Source of the DNA: Sapientia aquatica
GTDB lineage: Bacteria; Pseudomonadota; Gammaproteobacteria; Burkholderiales; Burkholderiaceae_D
NCBI RefSeq assembly: GCF_004358105.1
Contig: NZ_SMYL01000002.1
Coordinates: 186,001 to 250,000, forward strand
DNA length: 64,000 bases
Reading direction: 5' to 3'
Shown here: positions 8,160 through 16,334 of the stretch, piece by piece
Layout of the letters: each line of letters starts with the position of its first letter
Numbering within the stretch: the first letter of the stretch is position 1
Notes under the pieces: model-generated
The model's input: only the letters and a program-made list of their open reading frames with translations
Database searches by the model: none
Told to the model about the DNA's origin: nothing
Translations under genes and position numbers: made by a program

Positions 8160-9335
8160 CTACCGGACGGCGGCTGAAAATTTCAGCAAATTTGCGGCTA
8201 AATCGCCATTTTGGCGCATTTCTGCGACCCAATTTGTGGACATTTGATTAAGTTTTGGTAGGGCTAGTTTTAATTCTTTCCAGACTTCTGGCAGATCAAG
8301 CGGCGCGCTATTGGCCTCATTCCAATACAAAGAAAGCGCATTAATGCTGTTGCTGTTGGCGCTGTAGCGCTGCAAAAAGGCGTTTAATTTTTTGTGATGC
8401 AAGTTGTTATCTTGCGGGTAGATATGCCAAATAAACGGGCGCCCAGCCCATTGGGCGCGCACGAACGAATCTTCACCACGCACAAAATTGAAGTCGCACG
8501 CCCACAGTAATTTGTCGTACTCCTCTTGCGGAATAAAGGGCAGGACGCGCACCGTCAATGCGCCGCTGTTTGCGTAACTTCCTGCGCTACCAAGGTTGCC
8601 TTTGTTGGCACCAGCAGCCTGCATAAACGATTTGACCGAATCGCTCGCTACGCCTTCGGGCACGAAACAGGTAATGGGTGTGTCGCTGTTTTTCCATACC
8701 TCGAACAATTCACTGACTGGCGCATGCGGATAGCAGAATAGCGAAATCTTGAATGCGTTGAGCTCGGATGGCGTTGCTCCCAATTGACCTAAAAACTGCG
8801 CTTGCGCTGCTGTATTTTGTTGAAAATTATCGCGTCGCTCGATCAAATCAGATTCCAGCAATAAGCCACCAGTTTTCGCGCTGAAGCCCGGGAAGTAAAA
8901 ATACTTGGTCAACGAAAAAGAAGGGTGTGGTGACGATAGTTGATGACAGCCTTCAACCCATTCTTCGGCGCTTAATCCTTCCAGATTGAGCCAGACTGGT
9001 TTGGGTGAGCAACCCAACATCGCTTGAATGTAATTAGGCGGAATATCGCAGGCGAAAAACTCAATCACGATATCGGCCACATCGTGCGGAGCAAAACTGC
9101 CGTCTTGATTGCGCCAGTGGCGCACCGTTACTTGGTTAATTTGCTGCTGGCCCAAATCAATGTCAACCGCTGGACAGATGCGTTTAAAACTAACCAAATC
9201 ATCGACCCACAGCGTGACTTCAATGCCGTGTTCATGCGCCAGTTGCCGCGCTAAGCGCCAGCAAATGCCGATGTCGCCGAAGTTATCGACCACTTTACAA
9301 AATAGCGCCAAAGATGTGCAGGAGGTCAAGCTCAC
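8160..9335 (-). CDS. earP: EF-P arginine rhamnosyltransferase EarP
   Basis: A 391-residue GT-B type glycosyltransferase that transfers rhamnose from dTDP-rhamnose onto Arg32 of EF-P. The N-terminal FCKVVDNFGDIGICWRLARQL motif carries the two catalytic-site aspartates (Asp17, Asp21), and the C-terminal nucleotide-sugar site has RGEDSFVRAQWAGRPFIWH with the conserved Glu. It starts with GTG at 9335 behind AAGGA, one base after the stop of the 5'-nucleotidase gene, so the two are co-transcribed; efp follows. No dTDP-rhamnose synthesis genes (rmlABCD) are in the window, so the donor must come from elsewhere. Confidence 0.96.
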   Translation of the reverse strand: MSLTSCTSLALFCKVVDNFGDIGICWRLARQLAHEHGIEVTLWVDDLVSFKRICPAVDIDLGQQQINQVTVRHWRNQDGSFAPHDVADIVIEFFACDIPPNYIQAMLGCSPKPVWLNLEGLSAEEWVEGCHQLSSPHPSFSLTKYFYFPGFSAKTGGLLLESDLIERRDNFQQNTAAQAQFLGQLGATPSELNAFKISLFCYPHAPVSELFEVWKNSDTPITCFVPEGVASDSVKSFMQAAGANKGNLGSAGSYANSGALTVRVLPFIPQEEYDKLLWACDFNFVRGEDSFVRAQWAGRPFIWHIYPQDNNLHHKKLNAFLQRYSANSNSINALSLYWNEANSAPLDLPEVWKELKLALPKLNQMSTNWVAEMRQNGDLAANLLKFSAAVR

Positions 9336-9336
9336 G

Positions 9337-10242
9337 TTAATCCTTTTTAAAGCCAGGGACGCGCCCAGTGGGAACCAAGGGCGCGGCTAGTTGGCAATGC
9401 ACGATTTGGTCGTCAAAAAACATGTGCGGTTGGAATGCTTCTAAGATGGCCGATTTCTCTACGCCGCCCATAAAAAATGTTTCATCGATCACCACATTCC
9501 AAGCGCGTAAGGTGCGTATTACGCGCTCATGCGCGGGCGAGGCGCGGGCCGTGACGAGCGCAGTGCGGATCGGCGATTGGCCGTCGGCGGATTTGAAATG
9601 GGTTTGGATATAGGCCAAGGCTTTGAGCACTGGCGCAAAAGGGCCTGCTACTAACGGATTAAGCGCATTCTCGCGCTCATGTTGTTCGAACGCTTCCACG
9701 CCAAATTGCTGATAAATCCGTTCTGATTCATCCGAAAAAATCACCGCGTCGCCATCGAAGGCAATCCGAATTTGATCTAATTGCTGAACCTGCGCATCCG
9801 GCTTTTGATACAGCAAGGCCGCTGCCACGCCCGAATTGGCCGCGGCTTGCACGTCTTCTTCGTGCAGCGATAAAAACAAGCTGATGTTGAATGCTTTTAA
9901 ATACGGCGCTAACACAGTGCCACCGCTCAGCGCTGCGCGGGTAATGTCGAGTTGGTAGTGATTGATCGAATTAAAAATTCGCAGCGACGTTTCGGACGAA
10001 TTGCGCGACATGATCACGACTTCGACCAAGCGTTGCTCGGGATTTAGGGTATTTAATTTTAAAAGCGCCTGCACCAGCGCGAAGCCAGCCCCGGGCTTTA
10101 ATAGCGTATTTTCATGCGCGATTTGATGTTCGCGGTAGCGCACCAGTCCTTCATTCTGATAAATCGCTTCTTCGGTTTCTAAATCAAATAGCGCGCGGGA
10201 AGAAATACCAATTACCAGCAGATTTTGGAGTGAAACGGGCAT
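9337..10242 (-). CDS. cytosolic 5'-nucleotidase (cN-I family)
   Basis: A 301-residue protein of the 5-nucleotidase family related to vertebrate cytosolic 5'-nucleotidase I, which removes phosphate from AMP/IMP-type nucleotides. Diagnostic segments are LVIGISSRALFDLE, a GFALVQALL helix, VVIMSRNSSETSLRIFNSI, IAFDGDAVIFSDESE (the HAD-like DxD site), NPLVAGPFAPVLKAL and FMGGVEKSAILEAFQPHMFFDDQ. It is the first gene of the operon with earP and efp. The functional link to EF-P modification is not obvious; co-location may be only positional. Confidence 0.9.
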   Translation of the reverse strand: MPVSLQNLLVIGISSRALFDLETEEAIYQNEGLVRYREHQIAHENTLLKPGAGFALVQALLKLNTLNPEQRLVEVVIMSRNSSETSLRIFNSINHYQLDITRAALSGGTVLAPYLKAFNISLFLSLHEEDVQAAANSGVAAALLYQKPDAQVQQLDQIRIAFDGDAVIFSDESERIYQQFGVEAFEQHERENALNPLVAGPFAPVLKALAYIQTHFKSADGQSPIRTALVTARASPAHERVIRTLRAWNVVIDETFFMGGVEKSAILEAFQPHMFFDDQIVHCQLAAPLVPTGRVPGFKKD

Positions 10243-10524
10243 AGTTTGCTCTGTGTATATTCAATCAATAAGACGGTGATTATAAACAGTGCCGCGCTTT
10301 AATGCTGAGCTTTTCGGTCTGCTGCATTGTGCATTCTGGTGGATAAAAATTGGCCTTTTATGGCGATTACGAGCCCATGGAATTTGCGAGGTTAGCCTGA
10401 CTAATCGGTATAATCTGGCTCATTTTTTGACACTTAGTGACATTTCATCGCGCTGTAATGAACATTAAATCATGGCGATGGCGCTCGCTAAGTGGAAATG
10501 CCGTTGCAATAATTGGAGAGAAAC
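10243..10524. other. divergent promoter region, nothing else recognised
   Basis: About 280 bases between the reverse-strand 5'-nucleotidase operon and the forward DUF3147 gene. GGAGAG at 10515-10520 is the ribosome-binding site of the latter. I see no operator or structured RNA. Confidence 0.4.
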
Positions 10525-10875
10525 ATGGCGTGGATTATCGTTAAATATTTAATCACTTCGGGCGTGGTGGTCTTGATTTCGGAATTGGCCAAGCGCAGCG
10601 ACCGGCTCGGGGGATTCATCGCAGCCTTGCCTTTGGTGACCTTGCTCACCTTGATTTGGCTGTATGTGGAAAATCAACCGCAAGACAAAATCGCCAACCA
10701 TGCGTGGTACACATTTTGGTATGTGGTGCCAACGTTGCCGATGTTTTTGGTGTTCCCTTATCTGTTGCCGCGCATCGGCTTTTGGTTGACCTTATTGAGC
10801 TGCGTGCTACTGACGGTGCTGTGTTTCGGCTTGTTTGCGTTATTGGTGCGTCGCTTTGGGATTCAATTATTGTAA
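10525..10875 (+). CDS. small inner-membrane protein, DUF3147 family
   Basis: A 116-residue protein with three to four hydrophobic segments (about residues 2-18, 28-50, 63-83, 86-110). The ISELAKRSDRLGGFIAALPLVTLL pattern is typical of DUF3147, a small membrane family of unknown function. I chose the ATG at 10525 because GGAGAG lies just upstream; an in-frame TTG at 10513 precedes that site. It converges with the HD-GYP gene 32 bases away. Confidence 0.8.
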   Translation: MAWIIVKYLITSGVVVLISELAKRSDRLGGFIAALPLVTLLTLIWLYVENQPQDKIANHAWYTFWYVVPTLPMFLVFPYLLPRIGFWLTLLSCVLLTVLCFGLFALLVRRFGIQLL

Positions 10876-10907
10876 TTGACGCTGCTGGAATCAACGCAAA
10901 AGGCCAG

Positions 10908-12209
10908 CTAGCTACTCTTGCCTTGACCGCCAAAATAATAGCTCATACGCATGCGTGGGCTGAGGTAATCGTAAATCTCGGGACTAAGTTGCGAGGCCTT
11001 TAAACTGTCTTTAACGCTCACCTCGGTTTCTTGTCCCAAATCCAAAATAATGGCTTCTTCTTTCGGTACATCGGCATCGTAAATCAGCACCGAAGGGCGC
11101 AGCGGTTTATCTGGATTGACCGACACAACCATGCCGAATGTGTCATCCGATAATTTAACGATAGTCCCCGGTGGATACACGCCCATGCTGCGGATAAAGG
11201 TGGTCAACATAACTGGATCAAATAACTTCCGCTGATGCGCAAACATGTGCGCCAAGGCTTCGTAGGGCGTGAGCGAGTTGGCTGGATTAGGTTGATTGCA
11301 ATGATTGTCGTAGGTGTTGATCAGGCACACGAGTTGGGCTAGTTTTGGCGTTCTGTCGCCAGTCAGTCGATCTGGATAACCGCTGCCATCAGCGTACTCA
11401 TGGTGGTGTTGGATGATGTCAACAGCGGCCTTGGGTAGCCCAACTTTTTCCGCCATATTGACGCCATATTGGCAATGCATTTGCAGCAGATTTTGCTCGG
11501 CCTTGGTCAGTTCGGTTTTCTTGGTGGTGATCCGATCAGGGATATCAATTTTGCCCAAATCATGGAACAAACTCCCGATGCCGACCGCGCTGATTTCTTG
11601 TTCCGATAATCTCAAATCCTTGGCCAACACCATTGCCAGCACCGCGACATTGAGCGAGTGGTAATAGGTCTCTTCGCCCGCGATTTTATCGTTCATTAAA
11701 TGAATGGCGATGTCTTTTTCGGCCAGCAGCGAACTGCACATTTCTCGCGTTAATTGGTCGGCTTCACGAAACGCCGCTTGCGGTTGCGAGAACAAATTGC
11801 GCGAAATATTTTTTACTGTACTAGCGGCTTTTTGGTATTCCTTTTCGCAGCGAGCGATGGCAACCCGCTCGGCAATGAGCTTATCAACCCGTGCTTTTTT
11901 GGCGCGGATCATCGCCAACTCGTCAGCACTGAGCTGTTCAATTTCAACCTCTGGCGCGGCAATTGATGTTGGTGGAGGCAAAGGTGGACAGGTGCTGCGC
12001 GCCGCTTCAAAGCGTATCGTTTTGATACCAAGTTGCCGAATTGAGGCAATTTGTTGTTTGTTTTTTAGTAAGAAACTATTGCGAGCAAACGCGTGATTCA
12101 TCCAGCCAACATCGAGATGCACATACAAGCCTATGCATAACTGGTCGATGGAAATAGAGATCGTGACCGCACTGTTCATGGGCAAACTGCTTTGTTTTAA
12201 CGATAACAT
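10908..12209 (-). CDS. HD-GYP domain cyclic-di-GMP phosphodiesterase with DUF3391 N terminus
   Basis: A 433-residue cytoplasmic protein. Residues about 15-140 match the DUF3391 module commonly found before HD-GYP domains (IDQLCIGLYVHLD, WMNHAFARNSFLL). The HD-GYP domain has YYHSLNVAVLA, SLFHDLGKIDIPD (HD at 216-217), QMHCQYG, HHHEYADGSGYP (GYP at 277-279) and LINTYD, so the metal and substrate residues look intact. Enzymes of this class hydrolyse c-di-GMP to pGpG or GMP and so control the switch between motility and surface growth. No receiver or transmembrane domain is present, so its input signal is not visible. It is alone on its strand here. Confidence 0.93.
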   Translation of the reverse strand: MLSLKQSSLPMNSAVTISISIDQLCIGLYVHLDVGWMNHAFARNSFLLKNKQQIASIRQLGIKTIRFEAARSTCPPLPPPTSIAAPEVEIEQLSADELAMIRAKKARVDKLIAERVAIARCEKEYQKAASTVKNISRNLFSQPQAAFREADQLTREMCSSLLAEKDIAIHLMNDKIAGEETYYHSLNVAVLAMVLAKDLRLSEQEISAVGIGSLFHDLGKIDIPDRITTKKTELTKAEQNLLQMHCQYGVNMAEKVGLPKAAVDIIQHHHEYADGSGYPDRLTGDRTPKLAQLVCLINTYDNHCNQPNPANSLTPYEALAHMFAHQRKLFDPVMLTTFIRSMGVYPPGTIVKLSDDTFGMVVSVNPDKPLRPSVLIYDADVPKEEAIILDLGQETEVSVKDSLKASQLSPEIYDYLSPRMRMSYYFGGQGKSS

Positions 12210-12624
12210 CGGATTTGTTAATTTTATGTTTTAGTAATGCTTATCGGATAAGTCTTGGGGCGATTTGGCGCCGACTGTTATAACAATATTAGCAGTTGAT
12301 TTTGAGAATTAAAGGGCGGCAAGCGTTTTTAATGTATTTATTGTTATGTGCGCCGCGGATTGGATGGTTCGTCCTTTGTCAGATACGAAGTTTGTAGTTG
12401 TTAAATATGTCTATTGCGTGCTTGGTAAATTGAAAAGTCAGCGAGATTGCGGCTTTATTGAAGCTGCCGATTGTGTGTGTGAGAGTTGAATTTGAGCCTA
12501 TTGCAGCGCGTCTTTTACGGCTAAGGGAAAAGGCATTTAAGTACCTAATTTCGCATTCATTACGAGAACGCAAATGATCGGCAGGCCGAAGCCATACTCA
12601 TTCCAACCACTAGGAAGGACTGCC
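12210..12624. other. intergenic region upstream of the HD-GYP gene
   Basis: About 415 bases, moderately AT-rich. A 64-codon reverse frame at 12379-12573 has no ribosome-binding site or recognisable product. I see no convincing feature beyond promoter space for the HD-GYP gene and the small ORF. Confidence 0.4.
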
Positions 12625-12825
12625 ATGCAACTCAATCAAACAGTACGCCACGACCAACGCACCGACAACGAAACCTCCAACGCCATCAACCGCGTTCTAG
12701 CGATCACTTTGTTAGACGGCAAACCGGCGGGCAAAAGGCAAATTAAACGGGAGCATATCCCCATTGGAATAAGCTCTCGTGTCATGGCGGATCAGGCTAA
12801 ACGGCGGGCGTCGGATTGGAAATGA
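12625..12825 (+). CDS. small hypothetical protein (66 residues)
   Basis: ATG at 12625 stands 5 bases after a strong ribosome-binding site (AGGAAGGA, 12612-12619). The product is polar and basic at the C terminus (PAGKRQIKREHIPIG, MADQAKRRASDWK), without membrane segments or signal peptide. An in-frame ATG at 12574 is possible but lacks a ribosome-binding site. No family is recognised. The strong ribosome-binding site is the main argument for a real gene. Confidence 0.45.
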   Translation: MQLNQTVRHDQRTDNETSNAINRVLAITLLDGKPAGKRQIKREHIPIGISSRVMADQAKRRASDWK

Positions 12826-13020
12826 ATGAAGAAGATTGATGCTGTTTTGAGTTGGCTTTGAGTTTCGGTTTTTGGTGGCGACTGGGGGTTTTGTTTTCTA
12901 AGCGGGCGGTGGAGGTTTTCCGACTTGAGATTCATTTCGCACAGGCTGGCTGGGAGGTAATTTCAGTATTAACGGTTAAAAAGGCCGAGATTACATCCTA
13001 ACCTACCGCGCTGCTTAAAT

Positions 13021-13860
13021 TTACCAATTCAGTTCACCATATCCAATCTCGATTACGCGGCCACCGACCTGAATTTCTCCATCTTTCACACTCAAACTTA
13101 GTACATTTGGACGATTAATAATCGTGCCTTGATGAACGTTTGCATTTAATGGCTTATCCCCCTCTGTTGATAGCCACCAACCTCCGAGGTTTGCACACGC
13201 CGAACCAGTTCCTGGATCTTCACTTATTGAATTTTCATCGGTCATCCAAAAATAGCGCGACTCAAATCCGTCAGGTGTTTTTGCAAACACATATGTTTTC
13301 GCCTGTCCGGCGAGATTTTTGCTGTATTTGGCTATTAACCGCAAATCCGGGCGGCATGCGTGAACGAAATCTGGGCTAACAAGAGGAATCATGGGCTGTT
13401 CTGTCCCGCAATTTACCCACAATGGATTGTCAGCTAGGGCGTTTTCAGGAAGATTGAGCATTGATGCCAATTCTGAACGTGATGCTAGCATCGGTCGATA
13501 AGTCGGTTTATTGGCAAATAAAGTCCACCGATCTTTTTGGGCAGAAACTGGAATTAAGCCCGCTTTCATTTCAATTTTGAATTCATCTCCCAATTCAAAA
13601 AGTTCTCTAATCACATGAGCAGACCCCAGTGTCGGATGGCCTGCAAAGTCCATTTCATAGGTCGGAGTGAAAATGCGAATTCGAGCCGCAGTATTGTGGG
13701 AAGGAAGAATGAACGTTGTCTCTGATAAATTAAATTGACGTGCGATCATTTGCATCTCAGTGTCAGTCAACCCATCACCGTCTTCAATGACTGCTAAGGG
13801 ATTACCTCCAAATGTGGATTCAGCAAAAACGTTGAGTAACCTGTACCGAATTTTGGCCAT
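13021..13860 (-). CDS. PhzF family isomerase/epimerase-like protein
   Basis: A 279-residue cytoplasmic protein of the PhzF/diaminopimelate-epimerase-like fold. Family motifs are NVFAESTFGGNPLAVI near the start, LSETTFILP with the conserved active-site Glu, IFTPTYEMDFAGHPTLGSAHV, and EDPGTGSACANLGGW in the second domain. Members catalyse isomerisations on varied small substrates, and no phenazine genes are nearby, so the substrate is unknown. It stands alone, with weaker spacing to neighbours than the core operons. Confidence 0.9.
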   Translation of the reverse strand: MAKIRYRLLNVFAESTFGGNPLAVIEDGDGLTDTEMQMIARQFNLSETTFILPSHNTAARIRIFTPTYEMDFAGHPTLGSAHVIRELFELGDEFKIEMKAGLIPVSAQKDRWTLFANKPTYRPMLASRSELASMLNLPENALADNPLWVNCGTEQPMIPLVSPDFVHACRPDLRLIAKYSKNLAGQAKTYVFAKTPDGFESRYFWMTDENSISEDPGTGSACANLGGWWLSTEGDKPLNANVHQGTIINRPNVLSLSVKDGEIQVGGRVIEIGYGELNW

Positions 13861-14111
13861 TTGTTTTTATAGAAAATGAGTGAAAAATTAAAGCCTAGCG
13901 AAAATGGCAGCGACGTGCCGGCAGTTAATGTTCGCCGTGACTCCTTGACCGCCACTTGGCTTGCGCTTTGCAGAAATTAAAAATGAAGGACAGTGAATGA
14001 AAATACAGCAAAATCAATTCATTGTCTTCGCCGATTCCGAGCTATCGTTTATACATCCTGACTAGCTGTATTCTGCGCATGGCGGCAGGCCGTCCATTGG
14101 CGAATCTATTT

Positions 14112-14483
14112 TTATTTGTTTGCACCAAGTTTGGCTTGGCCGAAAGCGAAGGACGCTTTTTGAATGAGTCCATCGATGACCTCGTAAATACACAACATTT
14201 CAATTGTTCCAAGGCCATCTGGAAAATTACGAGTAACAATTTCTAAGTCAACAACGATATTGTTCATAACTGTTCGACTAAGCAACTTCGCATGAAGGTC
14301 TGGCTCCAAAAAGCGGGAAGTAATGCGAGAGCGTAATTCTGCATGCCCTTTTGCAAGGAGATCTCCGTGCAAGCAATACTGTTCAGCGTCAGTTGCATAT
14401 GTTTCCAACCAGCGTTCAACATTTTTGGAATTGTAGGCATTGAGTTGTCGCTGTATAACATCAGCGGGCATTTCGTTAGACAT
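14112..14483 (-). CDS. NTF2-like (SnoaL-type) protein
   Basis: A 123-residue protein with the layout of the nuclear transport factor 2/SnoaL fold: an N-terminal helix (VIQRQLNAYNSKNVERWLETYATDA), the YCLHGDLLAKGHAELRSRI turn, then beta strands ending YEVIDGLIQKASFAFG. I placed the start at the ATG at 14483, which has GGAG about 9 bases upstream; the frame extends 5 codons further to an ATG with no ribosome-binding site. Proteins of this fold include isomerases and stress proteins, so no specific function can be given. Confidence 0.75.
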   Translation of the reverse strand: MSNEMPADVIQRQLNAYNSKNVERWLETYATDAEQYCLHGDLLAKGHAELRSRITSRFLEPDLHAKLLSRTVMNNIVVDLEIVTRNFPDGLGTIEMLCIYEVIDGLIQKASFAFGQAKLGANK

Positions 14484-14555
14484 AAATTGGTACTCCATTC
14501 ATTTAGCTTAAATCAGTCCATCTTCTTACCGACCGGATTGCGCCGCGAAGTCCGC

Positions 14556-15281
14556 CTAATTTACTTTAAACAATTGCGGCACCATCTCGGCACAGCCGTT
14601 TTGAATTAGATTTAGCAGAATTACGTTGAGTCTCTCAGGCGTTTTAAATAGGTCATCACCTTCATTGAGCTGGTGTGCGCGGCTGCGTCGGAAAGTCCGC
14701 GTCGCTAGCAAGGTAGCCTGGTCTAGATCAATCAGGACAATACGCATGTTGGCGAATACAGCGACCCGTTCATCGAAGGTTTGCGCCCGGCCTCTTCTTA
14801 CATCTTGTTTTAAATCGAGGTACACACCTAAACCTTTGACCATGGTCATTTCTTCACGGTTGATTAGTACTTTAGATCGCCACGGAAGGATAACCAACAA
14901 TTTCGCGTGAGGTTCGTAGGAAAAATCTTTCAACATGGTCTGCAGCGCGAGCTTGAGGCTTTCACTGTTCTCAAAATCTACATCTTCGGTGAAGATCGAC
15001 GGATTGGTCAGCCGGAATGGAATCACGTTCGAGGCCCCGTCATATTTTTTCAGTTCCGCGCTGATTACTTTAATGGCCTTATCATCAAATATTGCGCTGC
15101 CGGTATCAATTTGCTGATGTTTATCGGAGTTGGTCAACGTGCCGGGGGCCTTCTCATGGTCCACTCGGTTCAGCGTGTTGCCAACTACAGACGTCACATA
15201 ATACGTGTCGGCATGTGCACATGGCACCGACAGTGCCAACAGGCTGGCAGCGATGAAAAAGATCTGATTAATTGAAATCAT
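14556..15281 (-). CDS. exported protein of unknown function
   Basis: A 241-residue protein with a clear signal peptide (hydrophobic 7-22, cleavage near AHA-DTYY). The mature part is mixed alpha/beta with no recognised motif; the segments HAKLLVILPWRSKVLI and MRIVLIDLDQATLLATRTF look like buried beta strands. Its ATG overlaps the TGA of an upstream reading-frame remnant (15278-15281), so it was probably the second gene of a coupled pair whose first member has decayed. I do not recognise a family. Confidence 0.65.
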   Translation of the reverse strand: MISINQIFFIAASLLALSVPCAHADTYYVTSVVGNTLNRVDHEKAPGTLTNSDKHQQIDTGSAIFDDKAIKVISAELKKYDGASNVIPFRLTNPSIFTEDVDFENSESLKLALQTMLKDFSYEPHAKLLVILPWRSKVLINREEMTMVKGLGVYLDLKQDVRRGRAQTFDERVAVFANMRIVLIDLDQATLLATRTFRRSRAHQLNEGDDLFKTPERLNVILLNLIQNGCAEMVPQLFKVN

Positions 15282-15442
15282 TGCGACTGTTTCTCCAAAC
15301 GTAAGGGTGCTAAAGATTCATCCACCATAAATTCGTATTCCAAGGCATAAAGACGAACAGTTTTACCTTGATTTACGGGCTTGCCCGCGGCTTCAAGTGT
15401 TTCCTTGAGCAGGATATTGTGTTGCAGCGAAGATGGGGCGTA
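15278..15442 (-). pseudogene. C-terminal remnant of an unknown gene, coupled to the exported protein
   Basis: A 54-codon open stretch without a plausible start ends in TGA overlapping the next gene's ATG. The translation is protein-like (LLKETLEAAGKPVNQGK, VRLYALEYEFMVDES, LAPLRLEKQ) and is bounded upstream by an in-frame TAA at 15443-15445. Nothing similar in quality continues upstream in any frame. It looks like the last fifty residues of a gene truncated by deletion or frameshift. The parent family is not recognised. Confidence 0.5.
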
Positions 15443-15519
15443 TTAGAAATCCTAACTTGGTGCGACTTCTTCTGTGATCGAATGGCGCGAATCCGCCGCC
15501 GACTAGCGATATTTGGTAT

Positions 15520-15996
15520 TCACGCCTGCAAATTCTTCAACGCTTTATTGATGTTTTCACGCACCGGTAAATAGGCCGCCCAGTCGGTGTCGAGCGTGAC
15601 TTCATAGTCGAATTGGTCAACTTTGGAGGAGGGGGCAAGTTTATTGATCGCATCGAGTAAAACTAATGCGGTCTTGTCGCCAGATGTTGAGTAGATATTC
15701 CACTGGTAATAGCCGTCGCTGGCGATAGTAAATAAGAGAAAACCAAAATCCTGCGCCTTAAGCAATTCGGTCATGGCGCGCTCAATTGCATTGATCTTTA
15801 GCCACTCGGCAGCGTCTGGTAGCTGCGCTGAGCCTTCATCCGCATAGCCATATCCGATGAATATGTGGTGCGGATAGGTGGCTTTATCCACCTTGATATC
15901 TTCTGGGTAAAAACACCCGATAGCCGATGTTTCGCCATTTGCAATGTATTCGAAGCGACACCATTGGCTACTGGATTCTTGATTTGATTCGGTCAT
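15520..15996 (-). CDS. hypothetical cytoplasmic protein (158 residues)
   Basis: The start at ATG 15996 (MTESNQESSS) is chosen over the longer frame from 16074 because the upstream 26 residues look non-coding; only a weak GAG lies ahead of it. The product has a first half with strands (FEYIANGETSAIGCFYP, HHIFIGYGYADEG) and a second half with LLFTIASDGYYQWNIYST and DYEVTLDTDWAAYLPV. The overall pattern recalls DUF695-type proteins, but I am not sure. No signal peptide or membrane segment is present. It stands alone between a remnant and the acetyl-CoA hydrolase gene. Confidence 0.6.
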   Translation of the reverse strand: MTESNQESSSQWCRFEYIANGETSAIGCFYPEDIKVDKATYPHHIFIGYGYADEGSAQLPDAAEWLKINAIERAMTELLKAQDFGFLLFTIASDGYYQWNIYSTSGDKTALVLLDAINKLAPSSKVDQFDYEVTLDTDWAAYLPVRENINKALKNLQA

Positions 15997-16334
15997 TTTT
16001 TTGTACTCTTGGTTAATGGGTCGCGCTAGCGTAGTGTGGGTGGCAAGCTTGCCAATGTCAGAATTCGGCAGCAATCAATTGGTGACTATCAGGCGCATCT
16101 TGCTGCGTGCTGGCGACTATTTCGGTTCTATTCAAAGCTTCGCAAAATGCACTATAACAAGTTGCATATTTGCAATTTAGCCACAGTCTAGCGCGTATTT
16201 CAGCGCTTAACAATGCCCTAAACAGGGCATTATTCCTGCCGATTTAGCCTTACCAATGCCTTGTTGAGACGAAAAAAAAGGGCGCTCATTATTGCGCCCA
16301 TTTGTGATTTGAGTGAAAAAATAATTTACTAAAT
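15997..16334. other. intergenic region downstream of the acetyl-CoA hydrolase gene
   Basis: About 340 bases. It contains the reverse-strand terminator at 16272-16299 and a second 8-bp hairpin (AATGCCCT at 16212-16219 with AGGGCATT at 16224-16231) that lacks a T run. No coding frame is convincing. Confidence 0.5.
16272..16299 (-). terminator. rho-independent terminator of the acetyl-CoA hydrolase gene
   Basis: On the reverse strand a GGGCGC / GCGCCC stem (16294-16299 with 16280-16285) closes an 8-base loop and is followed by eight T residues (16272-16279). It lies 36 bases past the stop of the gene ending at 16335. Confidence 0.88.

Noticed and set aside
12379-12573. 64-codon reverse ORF between the HD-GYP gene and the small ORF
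   Set aside because: No ribosome-binding site and no protein-like pattern.
16212-16231. AATGCCCT hairpin as a terminator
   Set aside because: No T run follows on either strand, and a much better terminator for the same gene is at 16272-16299.
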